Numbered from the stretch's first letter, positions 1 to 7,312 are shown. The stretch: DNA of 12,753 bases from Flemingiibacterium sp045579105 (GCA_045579105.1 JAZNLM010000133.1:1-12753); one strand, 5' to 3'. The notes: generated by a model from the sequence alone, not told the origin. Program-made: numbers and translations.

Positions 1-1330
1 GCTCAACAGTCGGCCCTCCGATCTCCGTGCTGATACGCTCGAATATCATCGAGAGGTTATTAGCGTTATCAGGAGTGAGGTAATAGCCGCCTGCTGGCGA
101 GCCGTTACCTGCGGTGATGGTTCCGTTAGCATAGGAAGCACTCGGATAGTTGCTCGAAAGATAATGCATAAATCTGTTGGTATCATCGTTTCCGAGCTGC
201 TCCCCGTCAGCACCTGCCGCAACGCTTATGGTGTATATGGTAACGTTCTCGCTCTTAAGGGTGTTTGCGTGATTTATAGCCGCGCCCGCAACAGAGCTTG
301 AATAGCTGTTATTATGTGTAGGCGAGCCGTCGGAAACTACGACTACAACCTTTTTTCTTCCCTGGGCAGCTTCTGTCCCTTCGGCCGCTTCGAAAAGAGC
401 ATTTGCAAGGTTCATACCGTAGTCAACCGCAGTAGCACCGCCGGATTTGAGAGCGTTCATAGCGTTTACAAGCTCGGTTTCGCCGTCGTCGTAAACGGTG
501 GTGAAACTCTTTACAACCTGTGAGTAGTTGTAACCGGAACCGTTCTTATTATCGCCCTCGGCAGTGAGATTATTGTCGTTGTAGTAATCCGCAGTTGCGA
601 ACTTCACAAGCGCGATACGGTGCATCTTTGTTGTGTCACCGTTAAGCGTATCGTTATACGCAGCGGTGCTTGCGATAAAGTTGTCAACAGCCTCTTTGAG
701 AAGGTCGATTCTCGAGGTTCCCTCGTCTACCACCTGGGTTGTAAGCACGTAAAGCTGCTCAACATCATAGTTATACTGACGCTCTCTTGACGGATTTACA
801 CCGTCTGCAAGCTGCGGATAAACGTATGTATTGCCGGAACGGAAATATTGATAACCGTAGCGGTCATATCCAGAATGTCTGATCGAAGTGTACGAGCCGT
901 CGTCGTTCTTACGGTAGACGTTCTCTGTCGTACCAAGCGTATAGTATGTGCTGTAGCCGTAGTTTGTCGAGGTAGCATCGGTTTGAGCATATACCTGACG
1001 TGTTACCTGCCCTTCAACGGTGTCCATACTTCCAGAAAGGTCGAGTACGAGAACGATATCCGTAGGAACAACGATGTCGCTCTTATGAACCTGTCCGGTA
1101 GTATGCGCCTGAATAACGATATCCACAGTTCCGTCAGGCACACCGTTTTCATCAAGATGCGGCTGTGCGAACTTAACAAGCACCGCTCCGTCATCCTGGT
1201 TTGTGTTATGCAGTATAGTCGTGTCCGCAAATGCTTTCGGAACAACGGGCGATGCCGAAGCAACCGACATCGGGAGCATTGTTATGAGCATAATCGCAGA
1301 CATCATCATTGCCGCAAATCGCTTCTTCAT
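1..1330 (-). CDS. Secreted vWA-domain surface protein (C-terminus beyond window)
   Basis: Read on the minus strand from ATG at 1330 (ribosome binding site GAAAGGAG, 10 nt upstream) to the left edge, 443 codons with no stop, so the C-terminus is missing. Residues 1-27 form a signal peptide (KKR, hydrophobic stretch, likely cut after SVASA). A von Willebrand A fold starts near residue 90. The metal-ion-dependent adhesion site is complete: DLSGS (D97, S99, S101), T300 in GGATAVDYG and D334 in VVVSDGSP. Between the first motif and the usual first helix (SRIDLLKEA, from 206) lies an insertion of about 100 residues holding 16 tyrosines. Family knowledge: vWA proteins of this type in Gram-positives are often pilus-tip or wall-anchored adhesins with Cna-B domains and an LPXTG tail. 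Those parts would lie outside the window, so the adhesin role is inference. It is monocistronic at its 5' end, with its own promoter. Confidence 0.88.
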   Translation of the reverse strand, partial: MKKRFAAMMMSAIMLITMLPMSVASASPVVPKAFADTTILHNTNQDDGAVLVKFAQPHLDENGVPDGTVDIVIQAHTTGQVHKSDIVVPTDIVLVLDLSGSMDTVEGQVTRQVYAQTDATSTNYGYSTYYTLGTTENVYRKNDDGSYTSIRHSGYDRYGYQYFRSGNTYVYPQLADGVNPSRERQYNYDVEQLYVLTTQVVDEGTSRIDLLKEAVDNFIASTAAYNDTLNGDTTKMHRIALVKFATADYYNDNNLTAEGDNKNGSGYNYSQVVKSFTTVYDDGETELVNAMNALKSGGATAVDYGMNLANALFEAAEGTEAAQGRKKVVVVVSDGSPTHNNSYSSSVAGAAINHANTLKSENVTIYTISVAAGADGEQLGNDDTNRFMHYLSSNYPSASYANGTITAGNGSPAGGYYLTPDNANNLSMIFERISTEIGGPTVE

Positions 1331-1433
1331 TGTAATGTATCTCCTTTCACGCACCGTTTGCCGCGCTAAAATATGATATGGCGCACGGTGATATAATTAA
1401 CAACTGAAAAAATTTGTCCACTAACCTATTTTA

Positions 1434-1462
1434 ATTATATCTTTTACGCCATATTTTGTCAA
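1434..1462 (-). promoter_or_regulatory. Sigma-A promoter of the vWA gene
   Basis: On the minus strand TTGACA (1457-1462) is followed after exactly 17 nt by TATAAT (1434-1439). Both boxes match consensus perfectly. The predicted start near 1427 gives a leader of roughly 95 nt before the ATG at 1330. A perfect housekeeping promoter suggests strong expression unless repressed. Confidence 0.85.
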
Positions 1463-1485
1463 TGGCTTTTATAAAAGATTAACAC

Positions 1486-1506
1486 GCGTGGAAATATTTT
1501 CTACGC
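1486..1506. repeat. 21-bp near-palindrome, possible operator
   Basis: The sequence GCGTGGAAA-TAT-TTTCTACGC is a 9-bp dyad around a 3-nt centre. Eight of nine positions are symmetric and the ninth is a G/T pair that would still form in RNA. It lies 23 bp upstream of the vWA -35 box and about 76 bp upstream of the mtnA -35 box. That position suits a regulator controlling one or both divergent genes. No regulator is recognised for it. Confidence 0.4.
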
Positions 1507-1582
1507 ATTAAATAAAAAAGTTCATTTATATATGTGTATTATTACATAGTAATCCTCACAACATAATATTTTTAACGTATTA

Positions 1583-1611
1583 TTGCAAAGCATGTAAATC
1601 TATGATATAAT
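1583..1611 (+). promoter_or_regulatory. Sigma-A promoter (extended -10) of the mtnA operon
   Basis: TTGCAA (1583-1588) is followed after 17 nt by TATAAT (1606-1611), with an extended -10 TG at 1603-1604. Transcription should start near 1618, giving a leader of about 50 nt to the ATG at 1670. Confidence 0.75.
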
Positions 1612-1669
1612 GAAAATGAAAAATTTGCATTTCTATTCCAAGTAACATACTATTTTAAGAGGATACGCA

Positions 1670-2752
1670 ATGGAAAATACGTTTAAAAAACTTCCTGATA
1701 CCGTTATTTTAGATGAGAATAAACCCTCGCTCGTCATCATCGACCAGACACTTCTTCCAGGTGAGCTTAAAAGTATAAGCCTTTACGGCAAGGAAGAAAT
1801 ATGGGACGCTATAAAAAAACTTAAAGTGCGTGGTGCGCCGGCTATCGGTGTCGCGGCGGCAATAGCGCTTTATCTCTGTGCTCACCGAATATTTAATAGT
1901 GGTGTAACCGACAGCGCAGAATTTATTAAAATGCTCGAAGCGGACAAGAATTATCTCGCTTCTTCACGCCCTACCGCAGTCAACCTTTTCTGGGCGCTCC
2001 GGCGTATGTGCGGCGTGGCAAAGGCATTCATAGGAAACGGCGGCTCGGCAGAAAACTGCGTGGCGCGTCTTTGCGAAGAATGTAAGGCAATCCGTGACGA
2101 GGATATATCTTCATCGAAAGCAATCGGAGAGAACGGACTTAAGCTCATTGGCGACGGCATGGGTATACTCACTCACTGCAACGCCGGTCAGCTTGCGACC
2201 GTACGCTACGGAACAGCACTCGCGCCGATACACGTCGGCCGCGAAAAGGGTATGAGCTTCAAGGTCTACTGCGACGAAACCCGTCCGCTTTTACAGGGTG
2301 CTAGACTGTCCGCATACGAGCTCATGTGCGACGGCGTTGACACAACGGTAGTATGCGACAATATGGCATCTCAAGTGATGAAGGACGGAAAAGTTCAGGC
2401 GGTAATCGTCGGGGCAGACCGCATAGCCGCAAACGGCGACACAGCAAACAAAATCGGCACATCCGGCGTTGCAATACTCGCTAAATATTACGGTATTCCC
2501 TTCTACGTTGCCGCGCCATCGTCCACAATAGACATATCCATCGCCTCTGGTGAGCAAATCCCGATAGAACAGCGGGACGGTTACGAGGTCACAGAAGCGT
2601 GGTACGAAAGCCGAATGGCTCCCGAAAATGTCGGCGTATTCAATCCAGCATTTGACGTAACGCCAAACGAGCTTATCACAGCGATAATCACCGAAAAAGG
2701 CATTATTAAACCCAACTACACCAAAAATATTGCAAAGAATATGGAGAAGTAA
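1670..2752 (+). CDS. mtnA: S-methyl-5-thioribose-1-phosphate isomerase family (MtnA / eIF-2B alpha-like)
   Basis: Cytosolic aldose-ketose isomerase that converts 5-methylthioribose-1-phosphate (or, in relatives, 5-deoxyribose-1-phosphate) to the ribulose-1-phosphate. The protein is 360 residues, the normal family length. Visible motifs are the phosphate/substrate loop VRGAPAIG (53-60), the catalytic cysteine in THCNAG (C170), DETRPLLQGARL (202-213), CDNMAS (229-234) and VGADRIAANGDTANKIGT, whose D250 is the acid/base aspartate. C170 and D250 keep the same 80-residue spacing as C160/D240 in Bacillus subtilis MtnA. The start is set by AGAGGA about 7 nt upstream. It is followed after 1 nt by a class II aldolase gene. 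That pairing points to nucleoside-by-product salvage rather than the full methionine salvage pathway. Specificity for methylthio- versus deoxy-sugars cannot be settled from sequence. Confidence 0.93.
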   Translation: MENTFKKLPDTVILDENKPSLVIIDQTLLPGELKSISLYGKEEIWDAIKKLKVRGAPAIGVAAAIALYLCAHRIFNSGVTDSAEFIKMLEADKNYLASSRPTAVNLFWALRRMCGVAKAFIGNGGSAENCVARLCEECKAIRDEDISSSKAIGENGLKLIGDGMGILTHCNAGQLATVRYGTALAPIHVGREKGMSFKVYCDETRPLLQGARLSAYELMCDGVDTTVVCDNMASQVMKDGKVQAVIVGADRIAANGDTANKIGTSGVAILAKYYGIPFYVAAPSSTIDISIASGEQIPIEQRDGYEVTEAWYESRMAPENVGVFNPAFDVTPNELITAIITEKGIIKPNYTKNIAKNMEK

Positions 2753-2753
2753 A

Positions 2754-3389
2754 ATGACCGATATCGAAAAGAAACTCATCTCCGACATGATTGACGTGGG
2801 CAACAAGATGTATTTTCGCGGCTTTGTTGCCGCAAACGACGGTAATTTGAGTGTTCGCACACCAGATGGTGAGCACGCGCTCGTAACACCAACGGGCATA
2901 TCCAAAGGTGGAATGACCGAGAATATGTTTATAAAAGTCCGCATATCCGACGGCGGGATAGTCGAAGGTATATATAAGCCCTCGAGTGAAGCAAAGATGC
3001 ATCTTCGACTTTACCGTGAGAATCCCGATATCAGCGCAGTTGTTCATGCACACCCACTTTATGCTACTTCTTTTGCAATCGCCAGAGAGCCGCTTAACAA
3101 GCCTATATACCCTGCCGCGATGATGAACCTTGGCGAGGTGCCCGTGGCAGAATATTCTCCGCCCGGTACAGAAGGTGTCGCCGACGCTGTAGCGCCGTTC
3201 GCAAAGGACTGCCGCGCTTTGCTTTTAGCAAACCACGGAGCGCTCACATGGGCGCGTGATATACTCACAGCGTGGTACAGAATGGAAGAGCTTGAAAACT
3301 TCGCTCGCATTACGTTTAACACCCTTTACGTTATGAAAAAAGCGGTGGAGATCCCGATAATAGAACGCCTGCCTGACAAAATATCATAA
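2754..3389 (+). CDS. Class II (FucA/adducin-type) aldolase, probable 5-substituted ribulose-1-phosphate aldolase
   Basis: A zinc-dependent lyase of 211 residues, close to the size of L-fuculose-1-phosphate aldolase. The FucA active-site set is complete: GNLSVR (30-35) and TPTG (45-48) for phosphate binding, SSE (77-79) with catalytic E79, HAH (H98, H100) and NHG (H161) as zinc ligands. The start chosen is ATG 2754, preceded by GGAG at 2743-2746. An in-frame start at 2730 would sit inside mtnA with no ribosome site. The 1-nt gap after mtnA implies one transcript and linked function. Known DHAP-shunt operons pair an MtnA-like isomerase with such an aldolase, giving dihydroxyacetone phosphate plus methylthioacetaldehyde or acetaldehyde. 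The alternative is MtnB dehydratase of the same fold, but no MtnC, MtnW or MtnX gene follows. A plain sugar-phosphate aldolase is also possible. Confidence 0.85.
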   Translation: MTDIEKKLISDMIDVGNKMYFRGFVAANDGNLSVRTPDGEHALVTPTGISKGGMTENMFIKVRISDGGIVEGIYKPSSEAKMHLRLYRENPDISAVVHAHPLYATSFAIAREPLNKPIYPAAMMNLGEVPVAEYSPPGTEGVADAVAPFAKDCRALLLANHGALTWARDILTAWYRMEELENFARITFNTLYVMKKAVEIPIIERLPDKIS

Positions 3390-3684
3390 AGTAGAAAATA
3401 TACCACCAAATAGATACACTCAATGGAATGAAACTTATTGTATTATTAAATTTCGTGGGCAACATATACATTGGTGATACTCTATTATTGTGGTAAAACA
3501 TGACTGCGTCGGACTGAAAAGATACAATGCGCAGTCTTCTACCCAATAGTCACCCATATTATCCCAACAGCGACATCCCACAGAACTCACAAATCAATAA
3601 GTTCGCAGTTACACCTCAAATGAATGCAACAATATGTAACAAAAAACAGCGTACGAACTCAATTTCGTACGCTGTTGTATTTCT
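3390..3684. other. Convergent intergenic gap, about 295 bases
   Basis: This AT-rich spacer lies between the aldolase gene and the convergent DUF47 gene. Apart from the hairpin at 3639-3676, the only structure seen is a 7-bp dyad, GACTGCG / CGCAGTC (3502-3508 and 3530-3536), with a 21-nt loop and no following T-run. No convincing coding frame is present. Confidence 0.6.
3639..3676 (-). terminator. Rho-independent terminator of the pit-DUF47 operon
   Basis: A perfect 13-bp stem (AACAGCGTACGAA, 3645-3657, with 3664-3676) and a 6-nt loop. On the minus strand it is followed directly by TTTTTT (3641-3646), 8 bases past the DUF47 stop. The plus-strand side has only an interrupted T-rich tract, so it may work weakly for the convergent mtnA operon too. 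Confidence 0.9.
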
Positions 3685-4305
3685 TTATGTGTTTTTCATA
3701 ATAATCGAACCGACACATTCACTAACATGCTCACAAGCATCGGCACATTCTTCCAGACAGTCAAAAATTTTGTACCAGCACAGTGTTGTAAGAACATTCT
3801 CGGAATTCTTGGTGAGATCGTGCATTGTCGTAAGGTAGAGTTTATCACACTCTTCCTCCACATCGTTGCAGGCAATAATGAGATCGCGAATCTTCTTCGA
3901 CTTCTTGAAGTTTTCAAATTCACTCATGATATCAAACAACAAACCACAGCTCTTTTCAAGATTCTTCGCATATTCGATCGCTGCAGGCTCGATGGTGCGG
4001 ATATTGTAAATATACAGATCCTGCATTGCCTCTTCCAAAAGGTCAAGAACATTGTCCATCTGCTGACTCAGCATATCAAGATCCTCTCGCTCCACCGGCG
4101 TTACAAACGCTTTTGCCAGAGTTTCGTTCATTTCATGCTTTTTGATATCCGCCCCATGTTCATAACCGTGCATATCAACCAGCATGGTTACAATCTTTTC
4201 TGCATCATAATTTTCGAGGCAACTTACGAGGTAAGCGGCAGCCTCTTTTGCAAGTGCCGCACATTCCATATAATTTTCAAAATAAATTTTATCGCCCTTA
4301 CCCAT
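3685..4305 (-). CDS. DUF47 / PhoU-like phosphate-transport accessory protein
   Basis: A 206-residue, all-helical cytosolic protein of the DUF47 (TIGR00153, PhoU-like) family, about normal family length. It shows the family pattern of acidic metal-binding helices: HEMNETLAKAF followed by TPVEREDLDML (about 56-79), then VEEECDKL in the second half. It lies 32 nt downstream of a PiT transporter gene on the same strand. This is a frequent pairing in which the DUF47 protein is thought to regulate or stabilise the transporter. The start ATG at 4305 follows AAAGGAAA. A strong terminator lies 8 bases past its stop, so it closes a two-gene operon. No membrane segment or signal peptide is seen. The precise biochemical role of DUF47 proteins is not established. 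Confidence 0.88.
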   Translation of the reverse strand: MGKGDKIYFENYMECAALAKEAAAYLVSCLENYDAEKIVTMLVDMHGYEHGADIKKHEMNETLAKAFVTPVEREDLDMLSQQMDNVLDLLEEAMQDLYIYNIRTIEPAAIEYAKNLEKSCGLLFDIMSEFENFKKSKKIRDLIIACNDVEEECDKLYLTTMHDLTKNSENVLTTLCWYKIFDCLEECADACEHVSECVGSIIMKNT

Positions 4306-4337
4306 TTTATTGTTTCCTTTCTATAATTAAGTAAATA

Positions 4338-5387
4338 TTAAGTGAATATCATCATAAACAATTTTGTCATAAGGAAGCCAACCAAACCGCATCCGGGGAA
4401 AGTAAGCACCCACGTAAGCACCATTTCCTTTACCACGCCGAAATTGATTGCGGAAACTCGTTTCACCGCACCAACGCCCATAATAGATGTGGTCTTTGCG
4501 TGTGTTGTCGAAACAGGCAGGCTGAATACCGAACAAAACAGAAGTGATATCGCCGCCGCGATATCAGCGGAGAAGCCCTGATACTTTTCCAGCTTTACCA
4601 TATCCATTCCTACTGACTTGATGATTTTTTTGCCGCCCATTGCAGTGCCTGCAGCCATGATGACAGAGCAGACAACCATCAACCAGATCGGAATATGGAT
4701 ATCAGAAGGAAGCGACTGTCCCTGCGACATATAGACACAAAGAAGGATAACGCCCATGAATTTCTGCCCGTCTTGTGCCCCGTGCATAAAAGCCATGGAA
4801 GCAGCACCGACAATCTGAGCGCCACGGAAAAACGGTTCTGTTTTCGGACGATTTGCCTTGCGAAACAGCTGAGTTGCTCCCTTGCACACAATCCAACCAA
4901 GCCCGAATCCGAGAACAACAGAAATGCCAATACCGTAGATTACTTTGATCCATTCACTGCCGTTCACACCTTCAAAACTATTGTGAATGGCTATAGCACT
5001 ACCGGTAAGACCGGCAATCAGTGCATGACTTTCACTGGTGGGAATACCGAATACCCATGCGAGCGTCGCCCAGAGAACGATGGCAAACAGTGCCGCACTC
5101 AAAGCGATGATAGCTTTGTCGGGATCGTTGCCGAAATCCACCATTTTCGTAATAGTTTCAGCAACGGCGGCATTGAGCAGTGTCATCATAAAAACACCGA
5201 GAAAATTGAATACTGCCGCCATCAGAATCGCAGCCTTCGGTGGCATACACCGTGTCACTACGCAGGTAGCGATTGCGTTCGGAGCATCTGTCCAACCGTT
5301 GACCAATATAACGCCAAGCGTCAAAACAACTGCTATAAACAACAGAGGATTGGCTACCATTTGCTCCCAAAACACCAAAATATCCAT
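4338..5387 (-). CDS. pit: PiT-family inorganic phosphate permease
   Basis: Low-affinity phosphate (as metal-phosphate) symporter of the cytoplasmic membrane; 349 residues with about ten hydrophobic segments. Both PiT signature repeats are visible: NGWTDAPNAIAT (30-41, with the conserved D and N) and HGAQDGQKFMGV (202-213). The flanking IPTSESHA (115-121) and LPVSTTHAKTTS (290-301) re-entrant motifs are also present. It is at the short end of the family, like other DUF47-linked PiT proteins. Start ATG 5387 follows AGAAGG at a 6-nt spacing. It is the first gene of an operon with the DUF47 gene. Its leucine codons (many TTG and CTG) differ from mtnA, which uses almost only CTT and CTC, so it may have a different history. 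Sulfate rather than phosphate is possible in the superfamily, but the DUF47 neighbour favours phosphate. Confidence 0.93.
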   Translation of the reverse strand: MDILVFWEQMVANPLLFIAVVLTLGVILVNGWTDAPNAIATCVVTRCMPPKAAILMAAVFNFLGVFMMTLLNAAVAETITKMVDFGNDPDKAIIALSAALFAIVLWATLAWVFGIPTSESHALIAGLTGSAIAIHNSFEGVNGSEWIKVIYGIGISVVLGFGLGWIVCKGATQLFRKANRPKTEPFFRGAQIVGAASMAFMHGAQDGQKFMGVILLCVYMSQGQSLPSDIHIPIWLMVVCSVIMAAGTAMGGKKIIKSVGMDMVKLEKYQGFSADIAAAISLLFCSVFSLPVSTTHAKTTSIMGVGAVKRVSAINFGVVKEMVLTWVLTFPGCGLVGFLMTKLFMMIFT

Positions 5388-5432
5388 ATATGACCTTCTT
5401 TCAAATCAAATCTCAATTGCACATTTGCCTGC

Positions 5433-5461
5433 ATTATATCATGCTTCTCATCTTTTTTCAA
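5433..5461 (-). promoter_or_regulatory. Sigma-A promoter of the pit-DUF47 operon
   Basis: On the minus strand TTGAAA (5456-5461) is followed after 17 nt by TATAAT (5433-5438), with an extended -10 (TGA directly before TATAAT). The leader to ATG 5387 is about 40 nt. No Pho-box-like direct repeat was recognised. Confidence 0.8.
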
Positions 5462-5652
5462 TATATTCAGAGTAAAGATTTGGTAAATTGACAAAGATAA
5501 ATTAGTTGTGTAGATAAAAGTGTGATAGAGTTTTTGTTTGCACTGTAGTTCATGCGATAAAATATTCATCTTTTTTATCATGCCCGGATTTGCTTTACTC
5601 AAGAGTGCAACATAGTCATATTACATCTTTTTCCCACTCAAATCCCGAAATT

Positions 5653-5680
5653 AAAAAAACGCAGGAAAACCTGCGTTTTT
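5653..5680 (-). terminator. Terminator of the c-di-GMP / CotH operon (possibly bidirectional)
   Basis: An 11-bp stem (5655-5665 with 5670-5680; CGCAGG/CCTGCG core) closes an AAAA loop, with A-runs on one side and T-runs on the other. On the minus strand it yields a hairpin followed by seven T about 65 nt after the cyclase stop. On the plus strand five T also follow, so it could stop transcription from either side. Confidence 0.88.
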
Positions 5681-5743
5681 CGGGGAAATATTTTTAGTAT
5701 GCACAGAGTTGCTACGGAGAAAAGGAAAGATGCAGTGTGCATT

Positions 5744-7312
5744 TTATACTCGTACGGCTTTCATATCTTCCTTATTCATGTACATCAAATGGTCAGCCTT
5801 CGCAAAAACATCAGTATATACGTGATCAATCGCAGGATCAAATATTGCAACCCCTCTTGCTATTGACACCGAAACTGTTTCGTCGTTTACAGTAATGCAA
5901 TCAGCCGAAAATGCGTCATCCATTTTCTGAATAAGTGCGCGATGCTTCTCAAGATCCTTGCCTTTTAATATAACTACAAACTCATCTCCGCCAATACGGT
6001 AAACAGAGCTTGTTTTAAACGTATCCATAAGTATTCTTGATGAATGTACTATAAGCTCGTTTCCTATATCATGTCCGTATGTATCGTTTGTCTTCTTCAA
6101 ATTGTTTATATCAGCAACAATTACCCCGAAGCTGGGATTGTCCCGATTTATCTCCTTATTAAGCTCCTCTATGGCTTCGGTGTACGCGGTACTGTTTTTT
6201 ATACCTGTCAAAGAATCTCTGTATGCAAGAGCATTTATGTAGGTAGAATACTCTCGTATTTTTCCGTATGTATCGCTGAGCACGTGTGAGAGTATTCCAA
6301 TTTCGTCCTTTGAATCAACAATGAGATTAACGTCCTGAACTCCGGAATAGATATTTCCTGCTGCTGCGGTAAGTTTTTTAAGCGGCTTGACAATTCTGTC
6401 TGTTACCCAAACAGTATACAGTATCGCAACTGCAAGCACCACTAAAAAAGCAATAATTATATAGTTGAGCATCGGACGGATGGCGCTCTGAATTTCCTTA
6501 TACGCGGCACGAAGTTCAAGCTTCATGCTGTCGTTTTTTAGGTCTGCTGTGGCATCTGCATAGTCACCCAAAAGCCTAATATTATTGGGAAGATTATAGT
6601 AGATCTTCTCGCCGTTACCGTCAACGCTGAATAAAAACGCTCGGCCATAGTCGTATACCGTTATTTGACTTACCAAGTCAAGCAGGTAGTTGAAGTCCAT
6701 ATTGAAGCCAAGAAATCCTACAAAGACGTTATCTTTGTATAAGGGTGCAAGGTAAGAAACAACCGTGTCATCGGGAGCAAACGTACTCTTACGGGGCTTC
6801 AGCCACGTATGGGGGGAATTGATTTTATCAAATCCGCATTCCTTAATAAACGACGCATTAAACAAATCAAGCTTAGCAAACTCTGCTTTGGAGAGTTCAT
6901 ACACTCCGTCGCCTCTGAATTTCGAGTAAAAACCCGTAGTAACACCACCGGTAACCTCCGGCGAGAAGCAGAGGTAATATGCCGTTGTTCCTGCTGTATT
7001 AAGTGCAACCTCATCAAACAAAAGGCGTATCTCCGTCGTGTACTCATAAAGATATGCTTCGTCCTTAAGTGCATCCGCGCTAAGAAGCTCATGCGTAGCA
7101 TAGTGCTCCATGATAGCCGCAGACTGTATAAAGTCATTGAGCATATCATTTATTTTTGAAGCTTCTTTCTGAGCTACATTATTTAATATTCTATCCGCAT
7201 CTTTATGCATTATCTCGTGTGTTACACCAACAGCAATTGACGTAACAATTGCGGTTATAACTATAAGTGCGGTAATTACCACAAACAGTATTTTACTTTG
7301 AATTGTTTTCAT
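5744..7312 (-). CDS. Membrane diguanylate cyclase with extracytoplasmic sensor (Cache-like, HAMP, GGDEF)
   Basis: Predicted to make cyclic di-GMP from two GTP under control of an external signal. The 522 residues run: membrane segment 8-30, extracytoplasmic sensor about 31-280 with a Cache-like pattern (YLAPLYKDNVFVGFLGFNMD), membrane segment 284-304, HAMP about 305-355, and GGDEF domain about 362-520. DSLTGIKN (366-373) and the active-site GGDEF (441-445) are intact. The product-inhibition I-site (RxxD starting nine residues upstream) is absent, FKTS standing there instead. Start ATG 7312 is chosen because AAAAGGAGA lies 4-5 nt upstream; the frame is open to 7336 without another ribosome site. 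It is the last gene of the operon, 41 nt behind the EAL gene, and is followed by a terminator. The ligand of the sensor is unknown. Confidence 0.9.
   Translation of the reverse strand: MKTIQSKILFVVITALIVITAIVTSIAVGVTHEIMHKDADRILNNVAQKEASKINDMLNDFIQSAAIMEHYATHELLSADALKDEAYLYEYTTEIRLLFDEVALNTAGTTAYYLCFSPEVTGGVTTGFYSKFRGDGVYELSKAEFAKLDLFNASFIKECGFDKINSPHTWLKPRKSTFAPDDTVVSYLAPLYKDNVFVGFLGFNMDFNYLLDLVSQITVYDYGRAFLFSVDGNGEKIYYNLPNNIRLLGDYADATADLKNDSMKLELRAAYKEIQSAIRPMLNYIIIAFLVVLAVAILYTVWVTDRIVKPLKKLTAAAGNIYSGVQDVNLIVDSKDEIGILSHVLSDTYGKIREYSTYINALAYRDSLTGIKNSTAYTEAIEELNKEINRDNPSFGVIVADINNLKKTNDTYGHDIGNELIVHSSRILMDTFKTSSVYRIGGDEFVVILKGKDLEKHRALIQKMDDAFSADCITVNDETVSVSIARGVAIFDPAIDHVYTDVFAKADHLMYMNKEDMKAVRV

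Larger units (their letters stand above)
1331..1669. other. Divergent intergenic control region
   Basis: This 339-base AT-rich gap separates the minus-strand vWA gene from the plus-strand mtnA gene. It holds one sigma-A promoter in each direction, a 21-bp near-palindrome at 1486-1506 and a smaller dyad (ATTAC-ATA-GTAAT) at 1541-1553. No small gene or RNA fold was recognised. The mtnA leader is only about 50 nt, too short for a SAM-type riboswitch. Confidence 0.7.
5388..5743. other. Intergenic gap between pit and the right-hand operon
   Basis: This 356-base gap holds the pit promoter (5433-5461) and the terminator of the c-di-GMP operon (5653-5680). The middle, about 5462-5650, is AT-rich and contains no convincing gene. 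A plus-strand TTGACA at 5488-5493 followed after 17 nt by a weak -10 box (TAGATA) is the only other signal. A 7-bp dyad, ATGCACA / TGTGCAT, flanks about 30 nt just after the last stop codon. Confidence 0.6.

Noticed and set aside
848..1369. 173-residue open frame on the plus strand
   Set aside because: It is antisense to the vWA gene, whose signal peptide and complete metal site prove the coding strand.
1612..1669. Possible SAM or other riboswitch in the mtnA leader
   Set aside because: The predicted leader is only about 50 nt, has no terminator-like hairpin and no recognisable riboswitch core.
2291..2944. 217-residue open frame on the minus strand across mtnA and the aldolase gene
   Set aside because: It lies antisense to two well-supported genes with intact catalytic motifs, has a cysteine- and tyrosine-rich composition typical of antisense frames, and shows no family motif.
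2754..3389. Calling the aldolase gene mtnB (methylthioribulose-1-phosphate dehydratase)
   Set aside because: The fold is shared, but the FucA-type active site is complete and the rest of the methionine salvage genes are absent nearby. The aldolase reading fits the context better, though not decisively.
3502..3536. Hairpin GACTGCG / CGCAGTC as terminator of the mtnA operon
   Set aside because: The stem is only 7 bp with a 21-nt loop and is followed by TTCT rather than a T-run; it lies more than 110 nt past the stop codon.
3727..4326. 199-residue open frame on the plus strand
   Set aside because: It is antisense to the DUF47 gene, which has family motifs, a ribosome site and a terminator.
4695..5393. 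232-residue open frame on the plus strand
   Set aside because: It is antisense to the pit gene, histidine- and cysteine-rich, and has no recognisable domain or ribosome site.
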